64,000 bases of DNA from Anaerolineae bacterium (GCA_013314735.1 JABUFD010000003.1:124001-188000); one strand, 5' to 3'; shown: positions 1-9,590, counted from the stretch's first letter. Notes: generated by a model not told the origin, from the letters alone. Program-made: numbers and translations.

Positions 1-179
1 AGACCAAGATAGATCAGGCCCCAGATGGAAAACACATAACCGGCAGGGGTAAACACAGCCGGGATATTGTCAGAAATATTACCCACATTGCGACCGTCTA
101 TGCCGATCGATCCCGCCCAATAGTTCAGGCCTACCATCATCAGGAATAATACCAGGTTCAAAATTCGGTTCGGTTTCAT
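1..179 (-). CDS. TspO/MBR-related tryptophan-rich membrane protein, N-terminal fragment
   Basis: Only the first 59 residues lie in the window; the gene runs off the left edge. It begins MKPNRILNLVLFL with a hydrophobic first helix, then a polar stretch with GRNVGNISDNIP, and FTPAGYVFSIWGLIYLG entering a second helix. The pattern (FTPAGYxFSIWGLIY) is typical of the tryptophan-rich sensory protein (TspO/MBR-like) family of multi-helix membrane proteins that bind tetrapyrroles or other hydrophobic ligands. It was read directly from the minus strand, with the start at the ATG ending at 179. Ligand and role cannot be told from a fragment. Confidence 0.6.
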   Translation of the reverse strand, partial: MKPNRILNLVLFLMMVGLNYWAGSIGIDGRNVGNISDNIPAVFTPAGYVFSIWGLIYLG

Positions 180-393
180 TCAATCCTCCAGGAAATTGAT
201 TCCAATATTTTTAATAATAATAAGTTAACTATATTAGAATCCGATTAGAAGCAAGCAGGACTGGCTGGATACCGCGAATGAAAACAGTGTCCTTTGGTGG
301 CACACTCTGCGGTTGAGCTTTTTTTTGATACAATTTTGCCAGGTCAATGTGCCTGACCCCCAAGTATTCCATCACAAGGCAAGGAGCCGCCCC

Positions 394-1527
394 ATGCATG
401 TCCGCTTGATCGATACTGCCAGCCGCCGCGACGTCCGCCGTTTTGTTCAGTTCCCGTTCGACCTGTACCGCGACACCCCAGATTGGTGCCCGCCGATCCG
501 ACTCGACCTGTACAGCATCATGAACAAGAAAAAACACCCGTTGTACCGGGATTCAGATGCTGATTTCTTTATTGCAGAAGAGCGTGGGAGCGTTGTTGGC
601 CGGGTGGGTGTGCTGCACCACAGTGGTTTCAGCCGCCACAAAGGGCGGGAATGCGCCTTTTTCAACTATTTTGATGTGGTTGATAATCCCGCCGTTTCCT
701 GTGCGCTGTTTGATGCCGTGTTTGCCTGGTGCCGGGAACGGGGAATCGTCTTCATTGAAGGCCCCACCGGGTTTACCCGTTCTGACAGCAAGGGTCTTCT
801 GGTGGAGGGATTCGAATTCAGGGCCCCGGTTGGGGTCAACTACAACCATGCCTACTATGCCAATCACATCCTGGCAGCGGGGTTTGAAAAGCATGTCGAT
901 TACATTTCCGGCCATATCAACAGCCGCACCGACCCGATTGACCAGCGTGTGCACATCATTGCTGACAAGTTAAAATCGCGCGGCAAGTTTGAGGTAGTTC
1001 GCTTCAGCAGCAAAAAGGAGATGAGGGCTTACCTGCCTGACCTGTACCGCGTCAATATCGAAGCCTTCCAGGACGCCCCCGAATTCGTACCCTATGGGGA
1101 GGAGGAATTCATGGCGATGGCCAATGACCTGCTGGCGATCGTTGAACCGGGGTTGCCCAAGCTGATCAAAGCGGAAGGCAGGGTAATCGGTTTCGTGATT
1201 GCCTACCCTGATATCAGCGACGGCATTCGCAAGGCCAGTGGGCGCGTGTTCCCCTTCGGCTGGTACCACCTCCTGCGCGCCCGTAAAACCACCACCAACC
1301 TGGTGCTGAACGGGGTCGGGATCATCCCCAAATACCAGGGCAGCGGTGCCAATGCCGTGCTGTATTCCGAAATGGACAAAATCCGCACCGAATACCCGCA
1401 GTTCCTCACCGCTGATAATTTGCAAGTGGCTGATTACAACCTGCGCAGTTTCGCAGATATGAGCAGCGTAGGTACGCATTGGGCCATCACCCATCGCGTC
1501 TATAAAAAAGAACTCCAGGAGAAATGA
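394..1527 (+). CDS. GNAT-fold acetyltransferase-like protein (YghO-like)
   Basis: A 377-residue soluble protein. The ATG at 394 was chosen because AAGGAG lies seven bases upstream; an in-frame upstream extension has no such site. The N-terminal part contains FFIAEERGSVVGRVGVL, the beta-strand pair of a GNAT fold. Later come EGPTGFTRSDSKGLLVEGF and, near the C-terminus, a conserved NGVGIIPKYQGSGANAVLY segment resembling an acetyl-CoA-binding loop. This arrangement is seen in large uncharacterised GNAT-like proteins of the YghO type. Its stop codon is one base from the start of the sugar symporter downstream, so the two are almost certainly co-transcribed. The substrate is unknown. Confidence 0.6.
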   Translation: MHVRLIDTASRRDVRRFVQFPFDLYRDTPDWCPPIRLDLYSIMNKKKHPLYRDSDADFFIAEERGSVVGRVGVLHHSGFSRHKGRECAFFNYFDVVDNPAVSCALFDAVFAWCRERGIVFIEGPTGFTRSDSKGLLVEGFEFRAPVGVNYNHAYYANHILAAGFEKHVDYISGHINSRTDPIDQRVHIIADKLKSRGKFEVVRFSSKKEMRAYLPDLYRVNIEAFQDAPEFVPYGEEEFMAMANDLLAIVEPGLPKLIKAEGRVIGFVIAYPDISDGIRKASGRVFPFGWYHLLRARKTTTNLVLNGVGIIPKYQGSGANAVLYSEMDKIRTEYPQFLTADNLQVADYNLRSFADMSSVGTHWAITHRVYKKELQEK

Positions 1528-1528
1528 A

Positions 1529-2992
1529 ATGAGCACCACACCAACCGCACCGGTTCGCAAATTATCCCCATGGTACAAATTGGTCTACGGCTCCGGCGAC
1601 ATCGGCCGTGCCAGCTTCAATACCCTGCGGATGATCTTTTACGCCATCTTCCTCACCGACGTGGTCGGACTCGACCCGCGCCTCGCCTCTTTCGCCTCCC
1701 TGGTATCCATCATCTGGGATGCGATCAACGACCCGATTGTCGGCGCACTCAGCGATAATGTGCGCACCAAGTGGGGAAGGCGGCGTCCCTTCCTGCTGAT
1801 CTTCGCGGTTCCCTTTGCCCTCGCATTCCTGATGCTGTGGTGGGCACCGCCCTGGCAAAGCCAGGTATTGCTGATGCTGACCGTCACCCTGGCCTACATG
1901 ATCAGCGACACCGTGCAAACGTTGATCTCGGTGCCATACCTTTCCCTCACCCCGGAAATTGCCGATGATTACGATGAGCGCACCTCACTCACCACCTTCC
2001 GCATGATGTGGAACCTGATCGCCTCGCTGGTGACAGCCGCCCTCTCCCCGGCCATCGTTGATGGGGTGGTCGCCGGTGGCGCCACCCTGCAGCAGGCTTA
2101 CCTGATCGTGGCGGCCATCTTTGGCGGTATATCGATTGTTCCTTTCATGCTGATCTTTGCCGTAGTGCGGGAGCGTCCCCAGCCGGCAGTCCACCCCCAC
2201 GATGAGCATCTATCGTTCAAAAGCACCCTTAAAGAATTTGTCCAGAACACCCCTTTCCAATATGCCACCGGTATTTACGTTGCCAACTGGATAGCCTTTG
2301 ATATCGTGTCATTGATGCTGCCCTATTTCCTGTTGTATTGGGTGGGCAGCGGCAACCTGCTGGCAACCGTCAGCCTGCTCGGTGCCAATATCGGCCTGGA
2401 AACAATCGCTCTCGGTACGATGTTCGGGGTGGCAATCCTGACCCTGCCGCTGTGGAACTGGGTTTCCAAAAAGATGAGCAAACCCCAGGCATATTTGATC
2501 GGCCTGGCGTTATGGCTGACCATTGAAGCGCTGGTGTTGACCGTGGGACAGGGCCAGTACACTTACATGCTGGTGCTGTGCCTGTTCGTGGGCATCTTCA
2601 CCTCCAATGCCCACATCATCCCCGAAGCGATGTTCCCGGATGTGATCGATTGGGCGGAATTAAAAACCAATCAGCGCCGGGAGGGGACTTATTACGGCGC
2701 GATCAACTTCATCCGTAAACTTTCCTCGGCTGTGGCCAGTTTCCTCGCCCTGCAGGTGCTGGGCTGGAGCGGGTACCAGAGCCCGTCGATGGGTACTACC
2801 GTCTTCATCCAGAGCGACCGCGCGCTCAATGCGATCCGGTTTCTGACTGGACCGATGATCATCGTGTTCCTGTTGATTGCCGGATTCTTCACCCTGCGTT
2901 ATCCCCTCACCCGTGACCGCCAGCACCGCATCCGGCGTTCTCTCGAACGCCGCCAGCGCCGCGAGGAACGCCGCCGCAGCCGCCAGGGTTGA
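1529..2992 (+). CDS. GPH-family (glycoside-pentoside-hexuronide) cation symporter
   Basis: A 487-residue polytopic membrane protein of the major facilitator type. YGSGDIGRASFNTL at the N-terminus, the loop DPIVGALSDNVRTKWGRRRP after the second helix, and AMFPDVIDWAELKTNQRREG in the second half are GPH hallmarks. These carriers import oligosaccharides, glycosides or uronides with Na+ or H+. About twelve hydrophobic segments are visible. The C-terminus is very basic (an RRQRREERRRSR stretch), as expected for a cytoplasmic tail. It directly follows the GNAT-like gene with a GGAG site inside that gene's last codons. The sugar cannot be predicted from sequence. Confidence 0.85.
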   Translation: MSTTPTAPVRKLSPWYKLVYGSGDIGRASFNTLRMIFYAIFLTDVVGLDPRLASFASLVSIIWDAINDPIVGALSDNVRTKWGRRRPFLLIFAVPFALAFLMLWWAPPWQSQVLLMLTVTLAYMISDTVQTLISVPYLSLTPEIADDYDERTSLTTFRMMWNLIASLVTAALSPAIVDGVVAGGATLQQAYLIVAAIFGGISIVPFMLIFAVVRERPQPAVHPHDEHLSFKSTLKEFVQNTPFQYATGIYVANWIAFDIVSLMLPYFLLYWVGSGNLLATVSLLGANIGLETIALGTMFGVAILTLPLWNWVSKKMSKPQAYLIGLALWLTIEALVLTVGQGQYTYMLVLCLFVGIFTSNAHIIPEAMFPDVIDWAELKTNQRREGTYYGAINFIRKLSSAVASFLALQVLGWSGYQSPSMGTTVFIQSDRALNAIRFLTGPMIIVFLLIAGFFTLRYPLTRDRQHRIRRSLERRQRREERRRSRQG

Positions 2993-3045
2993 TCACCATC
3001 GTGTTGTTGCCCGGCTGGCGATTGCCTCATCATCTGAAATAAAAT

Positions 3046-3077
3046 GACCTCCGATTTGTACGTACAAATCGGAGGTC
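3046..3077. terminator. Perfect 32-base palindrome between convergent genes
   Basis: The two halves, GACCTCCGATTTGTAC and its exact complement, meet without any spacer. The palindrome lies in the 106-base gap between the symporter (plus) and mtnA (minus). As RNA it would form a strong hairpin on either strand, so a bidirectional terminator is likely, although no long U tract follows. Confidence 0.6.
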
Positions 3078-3098
3078 TGATGAATTGAGTAAACGCTC

Positions 3099-4169
3099 TC
3101 AGCCCTGTTTGCGGCGTTCTTCCGCCCGGCGCACCATTTCCTTCAGTGATTCACCGTACGGCGGATACGCGATCCCTTCTTCCGTGATGATCCCGGTGAT
3201 CAGGTGGTTGGGGGTAACATCAAAAGCCGGGTTGTACACCTCCACCCCGTCCGGGGTAATCTGGCATTCGCCCAGGATATGCGTCACCTCATCGTCCGGG
3301 CGGACTTCAATCTCGATCTGGTCACCGGTGGGGGTTTCGAGGTCGATTGTGCTGGTGGGACCAACCGAGTAGCACGGAATGCCATGTTCCTTTGCTGCCA
3401 TCGCCAGGTTGTAAGTGCCGATCTTGTTGGCGACATCCCCGTTGGCGGCAATCCGGTCGCAACCGAATACCACCATGTTGACACCCTTATACTTCATCAC
3501 AAACCCGGAAGCGCCATCCGCAATCACAGCGTGGGGAATCCCCAGCTCCCGCAGTTCCCACGAGGTCAGGCGTGCTCCTTGCAGTCGGGGGCGGGTTTCA
3601 TCCACATAGGCATATACCTGCTTGCCCACCTCATGCGCGCGGCGGATGACACCCAACGCGGTGCCGTAATCCACCGTGGCCAGCGCACCGGTGTTGCAGT
3701 GATGCACAAATGTGACCGGGTCGGGCGTGACCGCCATCGCATTTTCCGCCATACGGAAACACATCTCGGCATCTTCCTTCCAGATCAAATCCGCCTCGGC
3801 CTTCACCACGGCACGCAGTTCGTCCAGCGTGGCCGCCTGGCTGGCTTCCGCTTTACGGTAGACGCGGTCCACCGCCCAGAACAGGTTGACTGCGGTGGGA
3901 CGGGCCGCCTTCAGCACTTCGCCAGCTGCCTTTAAGTCCGCCAGCGCCGCCGGCACATCCTGCGCCTGGCAGGCATTCACCGCCAGCAGCATGCCGTAAC
4001 CGGCAGACGCCCCGATCGCCGGCGCGCCGCGCACCACCATCACCTTAATCGCTTCTGCCACTTCCTCGTAAGTAGTGTAGCGGTTGTATTGTACGGTTTG
4101 CGGTAGGATGCGCTGGTCGATCATGCTGACCGCTCCATTGATCCATTTCACACTATAATAGTCCGACAT
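3099..4169 (-). CDS. mtnA: S-methyl-5-thioribose-1-phosphate isomerase
   Basis: A 356-residue enzyme of the eIF2B-like fold that converts methylthioribose 1-phosphate to methylthioribulose 1-phosphate in the methionine salvage pathway. Family signatures are VRGAPAIGASAGYG (about residues 47-59), HHCNTGALATVDYG with the catalytic Cys158, and FGCDRIAANGDVANKIGT with the catalytic Asp238. Length and motifs are normal for MtnA. An AAGGAGG site sits five bases before the ATG. It lies 18 bases downstream of the Lgt-like gene on the same strand and is probably co-transcribed with it. No other methionine salvage gene is in the window. Confidence 0.92.
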   Translation of the reverse strand: MSDYYSVKWINGAVSMIDQRILPQTVQYNRYTTYEEVAEAIKVMVVRGAPAIGASAGYGMLLAVNACQAQDVPAALADLKAAGEVLKAARPTAVNLFWAVDRVYRKAEASQAATLDELRAVVKAEADLIWKEDAEMCFRMAENAMAVTPDPVTFVHHCNTGALATVDYGTALGVIRRAHEVGKQVYAYVDETRPRLQGARLTSWELRELGIPHAVIADGASGFVMKYKGVNMVVFGCDRIAANGDVANKIGTYNLAMAAKEHGIPCYSVGPTSTIDLETPTGDQIEIEVRPDDEVTHILGECQITPDGVEVYNPAFDVTPNHLITGIITEEGIAYPPYGESLKEMVRRAEERRKQG

Positions 4170-4187
4170 GATTCCTCCTTGAAAAAT

Positions 4188-4862
4188 TTATCCGCGGCGG
4201 TATTCGCGCACGGTAATCGCCATCAGTCCACCCATGCCCACAATCAGCAGCGCCAGGCAGGCCCACTGATCCGGGTGCAACATACCCCAACCCGGCCCCG
4301 CATGGTCCAGCCGCAGCAGAAAATAGCCTGTCAGCACGGCGAGGAAAATCAATCCGGCGCACGCCTGCATCCCCACAATCCCATTAAAAGGCTGCCGGAT
4401 ATCGAGCCAGGCAAAGGCAAGCAATAAGCATACTGCCGCTGCCAGGTGCAGATGCAGTTGATTCGACAGCAAACTGTGGTTTGCTGTCCCATACCCATGC
4501 AACCAGGTACCCAGCCAGGCGCAAACTGCCATCGGCCCAGTCAATGGCAGCAATACATCCGCCACTTGAAGTGGATTCCGCTCAGATGTGAACAGCACCA
4601 GCCCATACCCCGCCAACGCCCCCAGCACCGCCCCCCACAGGCTGAGGCCGCCCTCGCTGACCTTGAAAATTTGTTCCGGCATGTCACTGTAGGCATTCCA
4701 GTGCACGGCAACATACCCCAGCCGTGCGCCAACCAGCATCATGAATTGCACCAACAAACCCGCGTTCACATACTCATTGCGTTGTTCCTGCGGTGCGGCA
4801 TCATGCACACGCCAAAGACCCAATGTTGCCCCGATTGCGATCAGCAGGCTGTATCCGTTCAT
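4188..4862 (-). CDS. Lgt-like (prolipoprotein diacylglyceryl transferase family) membrane protein, divergent
   Basis: A 224-residue, roughly seven-helix membrane protein. LVGARLGYVAVHW followed by SEGGLSLWGAVLGALAGYG matches the first conserved block of Lgt, the enzyme that moves diacylglyceryl from phosphatidylglycerol to lipoprotein cysteines. It is shorter than usual Lgt (about 260-290). The conserved histidine of the GGMSFHGG motif is Trp here, and the later GNFxNGE block is only weakly echoed by WLGTWLHGYG. It may be a catalytically altered paralogue rather than the cell's working Lgt. It sits immediately upstream of mtnA. Confidence 0.6.
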   Translation of the reverse strand: MNGYSLLIAIGATLGLWRVHDAAPQEQRNEYVNAGLLVQFMMLVGARLGYVAVHWNAYSDMPEQIFKVSEGGLSLWGAVLGALAGYGLVLFTSERNPLQVADVLLPLTGPMAVCAWLGTWLHGYGTANHSLLSNQLHLHLAAAVCLLLAFAWLDIRQPFNGIVGMQACAGLIFLAVLTGYFLLRLDHAGPGWGMLHPDQWACLALLIVGMGGLMAITVREYRRG

Positions 4863-4913
4863 GGCAACATTGTACCATGCCGGAGGGGGGATACTGCCGG
4901 TGTTTTTTTAAGA

Positions 4914-4957
4914 AAAGAAAACCAACCACCCATTTCTGCAGGTGGTTGATTTTCTTT
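4914..4957 (-). terminator. Hairpin terminator downstream of the M14 peptidase gene
   Basis: AAAGAAAACCAACCACC and GGTGGTTGATTTTCTTT pair with one mismatch around a ten-base loop. It lies just after the end of the minus-strand peptidase gene (4979) and before the Lgt-like gene. The A/T flanks give a U tract on the minus strand. Confidence 0.7.
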
Positions 4958-4978
4958 CAATATTATGCGAAGGACAGC

Positions 4979-6652
4979 CTACCCCAGGTGCAAGTCGCCG
5001 TGCAGGCAGCCCGCACGTTCAGTGCGGATGTGATACGAAATCACCGTTCCCGCCGGAGCGCATACCGTCCACTCCACCTTTGCGCGGTTGTCCATCGGGC
5101 TGCTGGCCTGCGAACTGGAAACATCCAGCTTGTTGCTGCGCCCTTCGAGATGCTCCACTTCGACCCATTTCTTGCCATGCACCAACACCGCGCCATCGGG
5201 CAAGTCGAGTTCAGCACGGATCGGGCGCAGCAGCTTACGTTTTTTGGCAGTCTCAGAGGTATAGGTGGGCAAGTAGCCGCCATTCTCAAACACGAGCTTG
5301 ATGGCGTAGGTGTCTTCTCCCAGCGCCTTAACCTCGCTTTTCACCAGTTCCAACTTTGGCAGCATCAACCCCAACGCCAGCGGGAACTCGGCGTTACGCT
5401 GTGCTTCCGCCCCCATCAGGCTGTGCGGTGGGTTGCGCCAGGTATATAGCAAGTCCCAGCCGCCGATTTCCACCTCTCCCAACTGCGGATGGCTGAAGGG
5501 CTCCCATCCAATGCAGCCTTCGGGGTTGTGTTCATCAGCAAATTTCAGGATCTGCACATCCTCATCGTGGGGATGGTCGAGGAACCATTCAATGAACTTA
5601 CGGTCTTTGATCCCGGCCGCTGTGGGCAGGTCCCACTGTTCCACCGTAAAGGTGAATGCGCCGCGCGAATCATACATCCAGTCATCGAATACCCCTGTGA
5701 TGACCTCGTTCGGTTCATAGCGGAAATCATGGTAGACGGAAACGCTGCGGTATTCGGTCAGCGCTGTGCCGATCTTGCCCATGGTTTCGTAGATGCGCAA
5801 ATCCGGTACGGGCATATCCTTATCAGGGTGGGTTGAATATGGCCGCAGAATGGCACGGGAATAGGTGTGCAGGGTGATCCCGGCATTGATGTTGGGATGC
5901 GCAACGATGAATTCCACCAACGCACGGGTTTCCGGTTCTTGCACCGGAAAATCTCCAGCGCCCCGCTGCTGGCCGTTGGGTTGGTATTCAAATGGGAAGT
6001 TGCGGTTCATGTCGAGTTTTTCCTTGGGACCCGCGATTTTGATGATATCCCCGTCAAAATCGGTAACTTCGCCTTCCTGGAACAGGCGGTAAAATTCGCC
6101 TTCGATCTCGCCCGGTTCACGCAGCACCATCAGGCGCGGGTCTGCCGGACTGACCTTCCATTCCCCGTTCCGGTCGCGCAATCGCATCTGCCGGATGCGT
6201 CCATCACCATTGATATCGCTGGGGGCGATCCCTTCCTTTGTCTCTTCGTATGGATAGGGGCGCATGGATGAGCGCACAAAATGCGGTGAATCTGCCATCG
6301 CAGCTGCGGCGCCGTCCGGGTTGACGCGCGGGATGATGTAAAACACGGTGTTGTCCATCAGCCAGCGGATTTTCGCGTCACTCTCATAATCCGTCAGCAA
6401 GCGTTCCGCCACCCGCAGGGCTGTGGTCGGCCCGGCCAATTCGGTGGCATGGATGTTGCCGTCCAGGTAAAATGCCGGCTTTTCCATGTCCGGTCCGGTG
6501 ACCTGGTTGGTGAGGGTCAGGCACCAGATCGGCCTGCCCTGGTAACTTTTACCGATCTCCTCCAACGCTGCCATCTGCGGATGCTGTGCCACCCATTGGG
6601 TCAGAATCGATTCCAATTCCTCGTTGCTATAATAATAATTTAAATTCAACAT
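4979..6652 (-). CDS. M14-family zinc carboxypeptidase
   Basis: A 557-residue metallopeptidase. The start is set at the ATG ending at 6652, where GGAGGAG lies seven bases upstream; longer in-frame readings run into the next gene. Zinc ligands His68 and Glu71 are seen in LDGNIHATELAG, a third His in ITLHTYS, and a likely catalytic Glu in TFTVEQWDLP. No signal peptide is visible, so it is probably cytoplasmic. M14 enzymes remove C-terminal residues from peptides. The protein is larger than a bare M14 catalytic domain and carries an extra C-terminal domain. It is 14 bases downstream of the flavodoxin-like gene on the same strand. Confidence 0.82.
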   Translation of the reverse strand: MLNLNYYYSNEELESILTQWVAQHPQMAALEEIGKSYQGRPIWCLTLTNQVTGPDMEKPAFYLDGNIHATELAGPTTALRVAERLLTDYESDAKIRWLMDNTVFYIIPRVNPDGAAAAMADSPHFVRSSMRPYPYEETKEGIAPSDINGDGRIRQMRLRDRNGEWKVSPADPRLMVLREPGEIEGEFYRLFQEGEVTDFDGDIIKIAGPKEKLDMNRNFPFEYQPNGQQRGAGDFPVQEPETRALVEFIVAHPNINAGITLHTYSRAILRPYSTHPDKDMPVPDLRIYETMGKIGTALTEYRSVSVYHDFRYEPNEVITGVFDDWMYDSRGAFTFTVEQWDLPTAAGIKDRKFIEWFLDHPHDEDVQILKFADEHNPEGCIGWEPFSHPQLGEVEIGGWDLLYTWRNPPHSLMGAEAQRNAEFPLALGLMLPKLELVKSEVKALGEDTYAIKLVFENGGYLPTYTSETAKKRKLLRPIRAELDLPDGAVLVHGKKWVEVEHLEGRSNKLDVSSSQASSPMDNRAKVEWTVCAPAGTVISYHIRTERAGCLHGDLHLG

Positions 6653-6666
6653 GTTACACTCCTCCG

Positions 6667-7242
6667 TCATTGTTGATGGTTTTGAACTGCGGAGAAAATT
6701 TTCTCCGCGAGGTTTTCCACGGTCTGCAACCCCAGCGCGTCCTCCTGCGCCTTGCCCACAATCGCCGCGCCGGAATGGCTGAAACGCGGCCCATCCGCCA
6801 CCGCGAGCATATCCTGCTGTAAAAAGAAAGTCTGCATGTTTTGCAGGGTCAGCTCCTGCCCACCGTTGCGGAAACCGCCGCAGGCAATACCGCCGCCGAC
6901 CTTGCCACTCATCTGCCAGCCGTTCACGCGCAGGGTCACGCTGCGGTCCATCATATTCTTCATCAAGCCGGTCACCATTCCCATATACACAGGCGAACCT
7001 AGCAGTAAGCCATGGCACCAGCACATGGTTTCTTCTACCAGGTGCATATCGTCCCGGTCATGGTGGATACAGGCGGCGCCGATGCAGCGGAAGCATCCGC
7101 CGCACGGCAGGATCGACAATTCTGCCAGGTCCAGCAGGCGTGTTTCTGCCCCCAGAGAGCGCAATTTCGCCAACGCATGTTCCAGCGCAAAGGCGGTATT
7201 ACCATTTGGATGGGGGCTGCCGTTGATGGCAAGGATGTTCAT
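6667..7242 (-). CDS. Flavodoxin-like NAD(P)H-dependent FMN reductase (iron-sulfur flavoprotein type)
   Basis: A 191-residue protein. MNILAINGSPHPNGNTA forms the phosphate-binding loop for FMN, CGGCFRCIGAACIHHDRDDM provides a cysteine cluster like that of iron-sulfur flavoproteins, and LLGSPVYMGMVTGLMKNMMDR is the second FMN loop. AGGAG precedes the chosen ATG by eight bases. It likely carries electrons from NAD(P)H to quinones or other acceptors. It probably shares a transcript with the M14 peptidase downstream. The number of Cys residues suggests a cluster may bind, but that is inference. Confidence 0.8.
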   Translation of the reverse strand: MNILAINGSPHPNGNTAFALEHALAKLRSLGAETRLLDLAELSILPCGGCFRCIGAACIHHDRDDMHLVEETMCWCHGLLLGSPVYMGMVTGLMKNMMDRSVTLRVNGWQMSGKVGGGIACGGFRNGGQELTLQNMQTFFLQQDMLAVADGPRFSHSGAAIVGKAQEDALGLQTVENLAEKIFSAVQNHQQ

Positions 7243-7502
7243 GGGGAATACTCCTGGTTCATAAGGTTGCCAATAATTATACGTCACCCCTTGGCGGAAA
7301 ACAGATTTTCGTTCACCGCAATCATAGAATAAAAATCAGAATACGGCTTTCTGGCAGTTTTTTTCCTGAGCATGGAGCCTGTCTTTGTTATAATGGTGGT
7401 GTTGTTAACAAGATCAATGCAGTGCCAAGCCGAAGAAATTCGATTTTACAAACAATCGAATTTCTTTTCAAGCCAATCAACGATTTCTCCAGGAGGCTCC
7501 TC

Positions 7503-9548
7503 ATGCAATACCCTCAAACCCGGCGAAGTGATTTCAGCGAAGTCCTTCACGGCATTACCGTTCCCGATCCCTACCGCTGGATGGAAGACCTTGACAGCGA
7601 TGAAACCACCGCCTGGGTGCAGGCGCAGAATGAATGCACCAACGCATTCCTCGCTGGCATCTCCCAGCGGGAGCAGATCAAGCAGCGCATGACCGGGCTG
7701 TGGAACTACGAAAAATTTTCCACACCGTTCCGCCGCGGCGGGCGCATTTTCACCTTCCACAACGACGGCCTGCAAAACCAGAACGTACTCTTCTGGCAGG
7801 AATCACTGGAATCGGAGCCCAAAGTATTGCTCGATCCCAACACGCTCTCCGAAGACGGCACCATCGCCCTCAACACCCTCGCCATCAGCCCGGACGGCAG
7901 CAAACTTGCTTACGGCCTCTCGGTTTCCGGTTCCGATTGGGTGGAATGGCATGTGCGCGATGTCGACAGCGGGAAAGACCTCAGTGATCACCTGCGTTGG
8001 GTAAAATTTTCCGGCGCTTCCTGGAGCAAGGACAATGCCGGTTTCTTCTATGCCGGCTACGATGAACCGCAGAGCGAAGAGGCCTTCCGCGGTACCAATT
8101 ATTACCAGAAGTTGTTCTATCACCGCCTGGGTACACCGCAAAGCGAAGATGTTTTGATCTATAAGAACGATGATGAACCCAAATGGGGGTTCTGGGGCGA
8201 GGTAACCGATGACGGATGCTACCTGGTGATCTACGTGCGCCAGGGCACACAGCGCCAATTTAATATTTACCTGAAAGACCTGCAGGATGACCAGGCACCA
8301 ATCATTGAACTGCTGACCGGTTTCAGAGCCCTCTACGGTTATGTAGGCAACGACGGCAGCACCTTCTATTTTGAAACCGACCATTCCGCCCCGATGAACC
8401 GCCTGGTGGCGATCGACCTCCAGCAGCCGGAAGAACGGCACTGGCCCACCATCATTGCTGAGACCACGGAGAAACTCGAATCGGTGTCCTACGTCGGCGG
8501 TGAATTCCTGTGTACTTACCTGGTGGATGCCCGTTCGGTACTGCGAGTATTCGATCGCCATGGAACAATCGTCGATGAACCGGCAGTGCCCGGTATGGGT
8601 ACCATCGCCGGATTTGGCGGCAAGCCGGAAGACGAAGATGTATTTTTCCTGTTCACCAGCTTCACCACCCCTGCCACCATTTACCGCTACATCCTCAAAA
8701 CCCGCGAAGTCAGCCTGTACCGCGCGCCCCAGCTGAACTTTGACCCGAACGACTATGTGACCCGGCAGGTGTTCTACGCCAGCAAGGACGGCACACGCAT
8801 CCCGATGTTCATCACCCATCACAAGGACCTGGTAATGGACGGCAACACCCCCACCCACCTGCACGGTTACGGCGGCTTCAACATCAGCCGTGTGCCGGAA
8901 TTTTCCGTGCCCTATCTGGTATGGATGGAGATGGGCGGGATTTATGCCGTAGCCAACCTGCGCGGCGGCGGGGAGTACGGCAAGGAATGGCATGAGGCCG
9001 GGATGAAACACAACAAGCAAAATGTGTTTGATGATTTCATTGCCGCCGCTGAATACCTGATTGACCAAGGGTATACCTGCACCCCAAAACTGAGCATTGG
9101 CGGACGCTCCAACGGCGGTCTGCTGGTGGGTGCCTGTATCACCCAGCGCCCGGACCTGTACGGCGCGGCGCTGCCCGTAGTGGGCGTGATGGACATGCTG
9201 CGCTTCCATAAATTTACCATCGGCTGGGCATGGGTCAGTGATTACGGCTCACCGGATGATGCGGAAGAATTCAAGACCCTGCATGCTTATTCCCCGCTAC
9301 ATAATATCAAAGCCGGTACCTGTTACCCGCCAACCATGATCATCACCGCCGACCACGATGACCGGGTATATCCGGCTCACAGCTTTAAGTTCGGAGCTGA
9401 AATGCAATCTGCCCAGGCGTGTGATGCCCCGATCCTGATGCGGATCGAAAGCAAATCCGGGCACGGCATGGGCAAACCGGTTGCCAAGGTGATTGATGAT
9501 TTCAGCGACCAGTGGGCCTTCCTGGTGAAACATCTCGGCATGGAGTAG
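7503..9548 (+). CDS. Prolyl oligopeptidase family serine peptidase (S9A)
   Basis: A 681-residue protein with the normal length for prolyl oligopeptidase: an N-terminal beta-propeller (about residues 70-420) and a C-terminal alpha/beta hydrolase domain. The catalytic triad is visible: Ser536 in GGRSNGGLL, Asp in DHDDRVYP (617-622) and His654 in SGHGMGK. LRGGGEYGKEWHEAG is another family block. The ATG at 7503 follows an AGGAGG site. There is no signal peptide, consistent with cleaving short proline-containing peptides in the cytoplasm. It stands alone on the plus strand between two minus-strand groups. Confidence 0.93.
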   Translation: MQYPQTRRSDFSEVLHGITVPDPYRWMEDLDSDETTAWVQAQNECTNAFLAGISQREQIKQRMTGLWNYEKFSTPFRRGGRIFTFHNDGLQNQNVLFWQESLESEPKVLLDPNTLSEDGTIALNTLAISPDGSKLAYGLSVSGSDWVEWHVRDVDSGKDLSDHLRWVKFSGASWSKDNAGFFYAGYDEPQSEEAFRGTNYYQKLFYHRLGTPQSEDVLIYKNDDEPKWGFWGEVTDDGCYLVIYVRQGTQRQFNIYLKDLQDDQAPIIELLTGFRALYGYVGNDGSTFYFETDHSAPMNRLVAIDLQQPEERHWPTIIAETTEKLESVSYVGGEFLCTYLVDARSVLRVFDRHGTIVDEPAVPGMGTIAGFGGKPEDEDVFFLFTSFTTPATIYRYILKTREVSLYRAPQLNFDPNDYVTRQVFYASKDGTRIPMFITHHKDLVMDGNTPTHLHGYGGFNISRVPEFSVPYLVWMEMGGIYAVANLRGGGEYGKEWHEAGMKHNKQNVFDDFIAAAEYLIDQGYTCTPKLSIGGRSNGGLLVGACITQRPDLYGAALPVVGVMDMLRFHKFTIGWAWVSDYGSPDDAEEFKTLHAYSPLHNIKAGTCYPPTMIITADHDDRVYPAHSFKFGAEMQSAQACDAPILMRIESKSGHGMGKPVAKVIDDFSDQWAFLVKHLGME

Positions 9549-9590
9549 CCGCCGCCAGGCAAACAGGAATTATCCCTTGCAGGGAAAGAA

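Noticed and set aside
7803-9209. A 468-codon minus-strand frame inside the prolyl oligopeptidase gene
   Set aside because: No motif or ribosome site, whereas the plus-strand frame has the complete catalytic triad.
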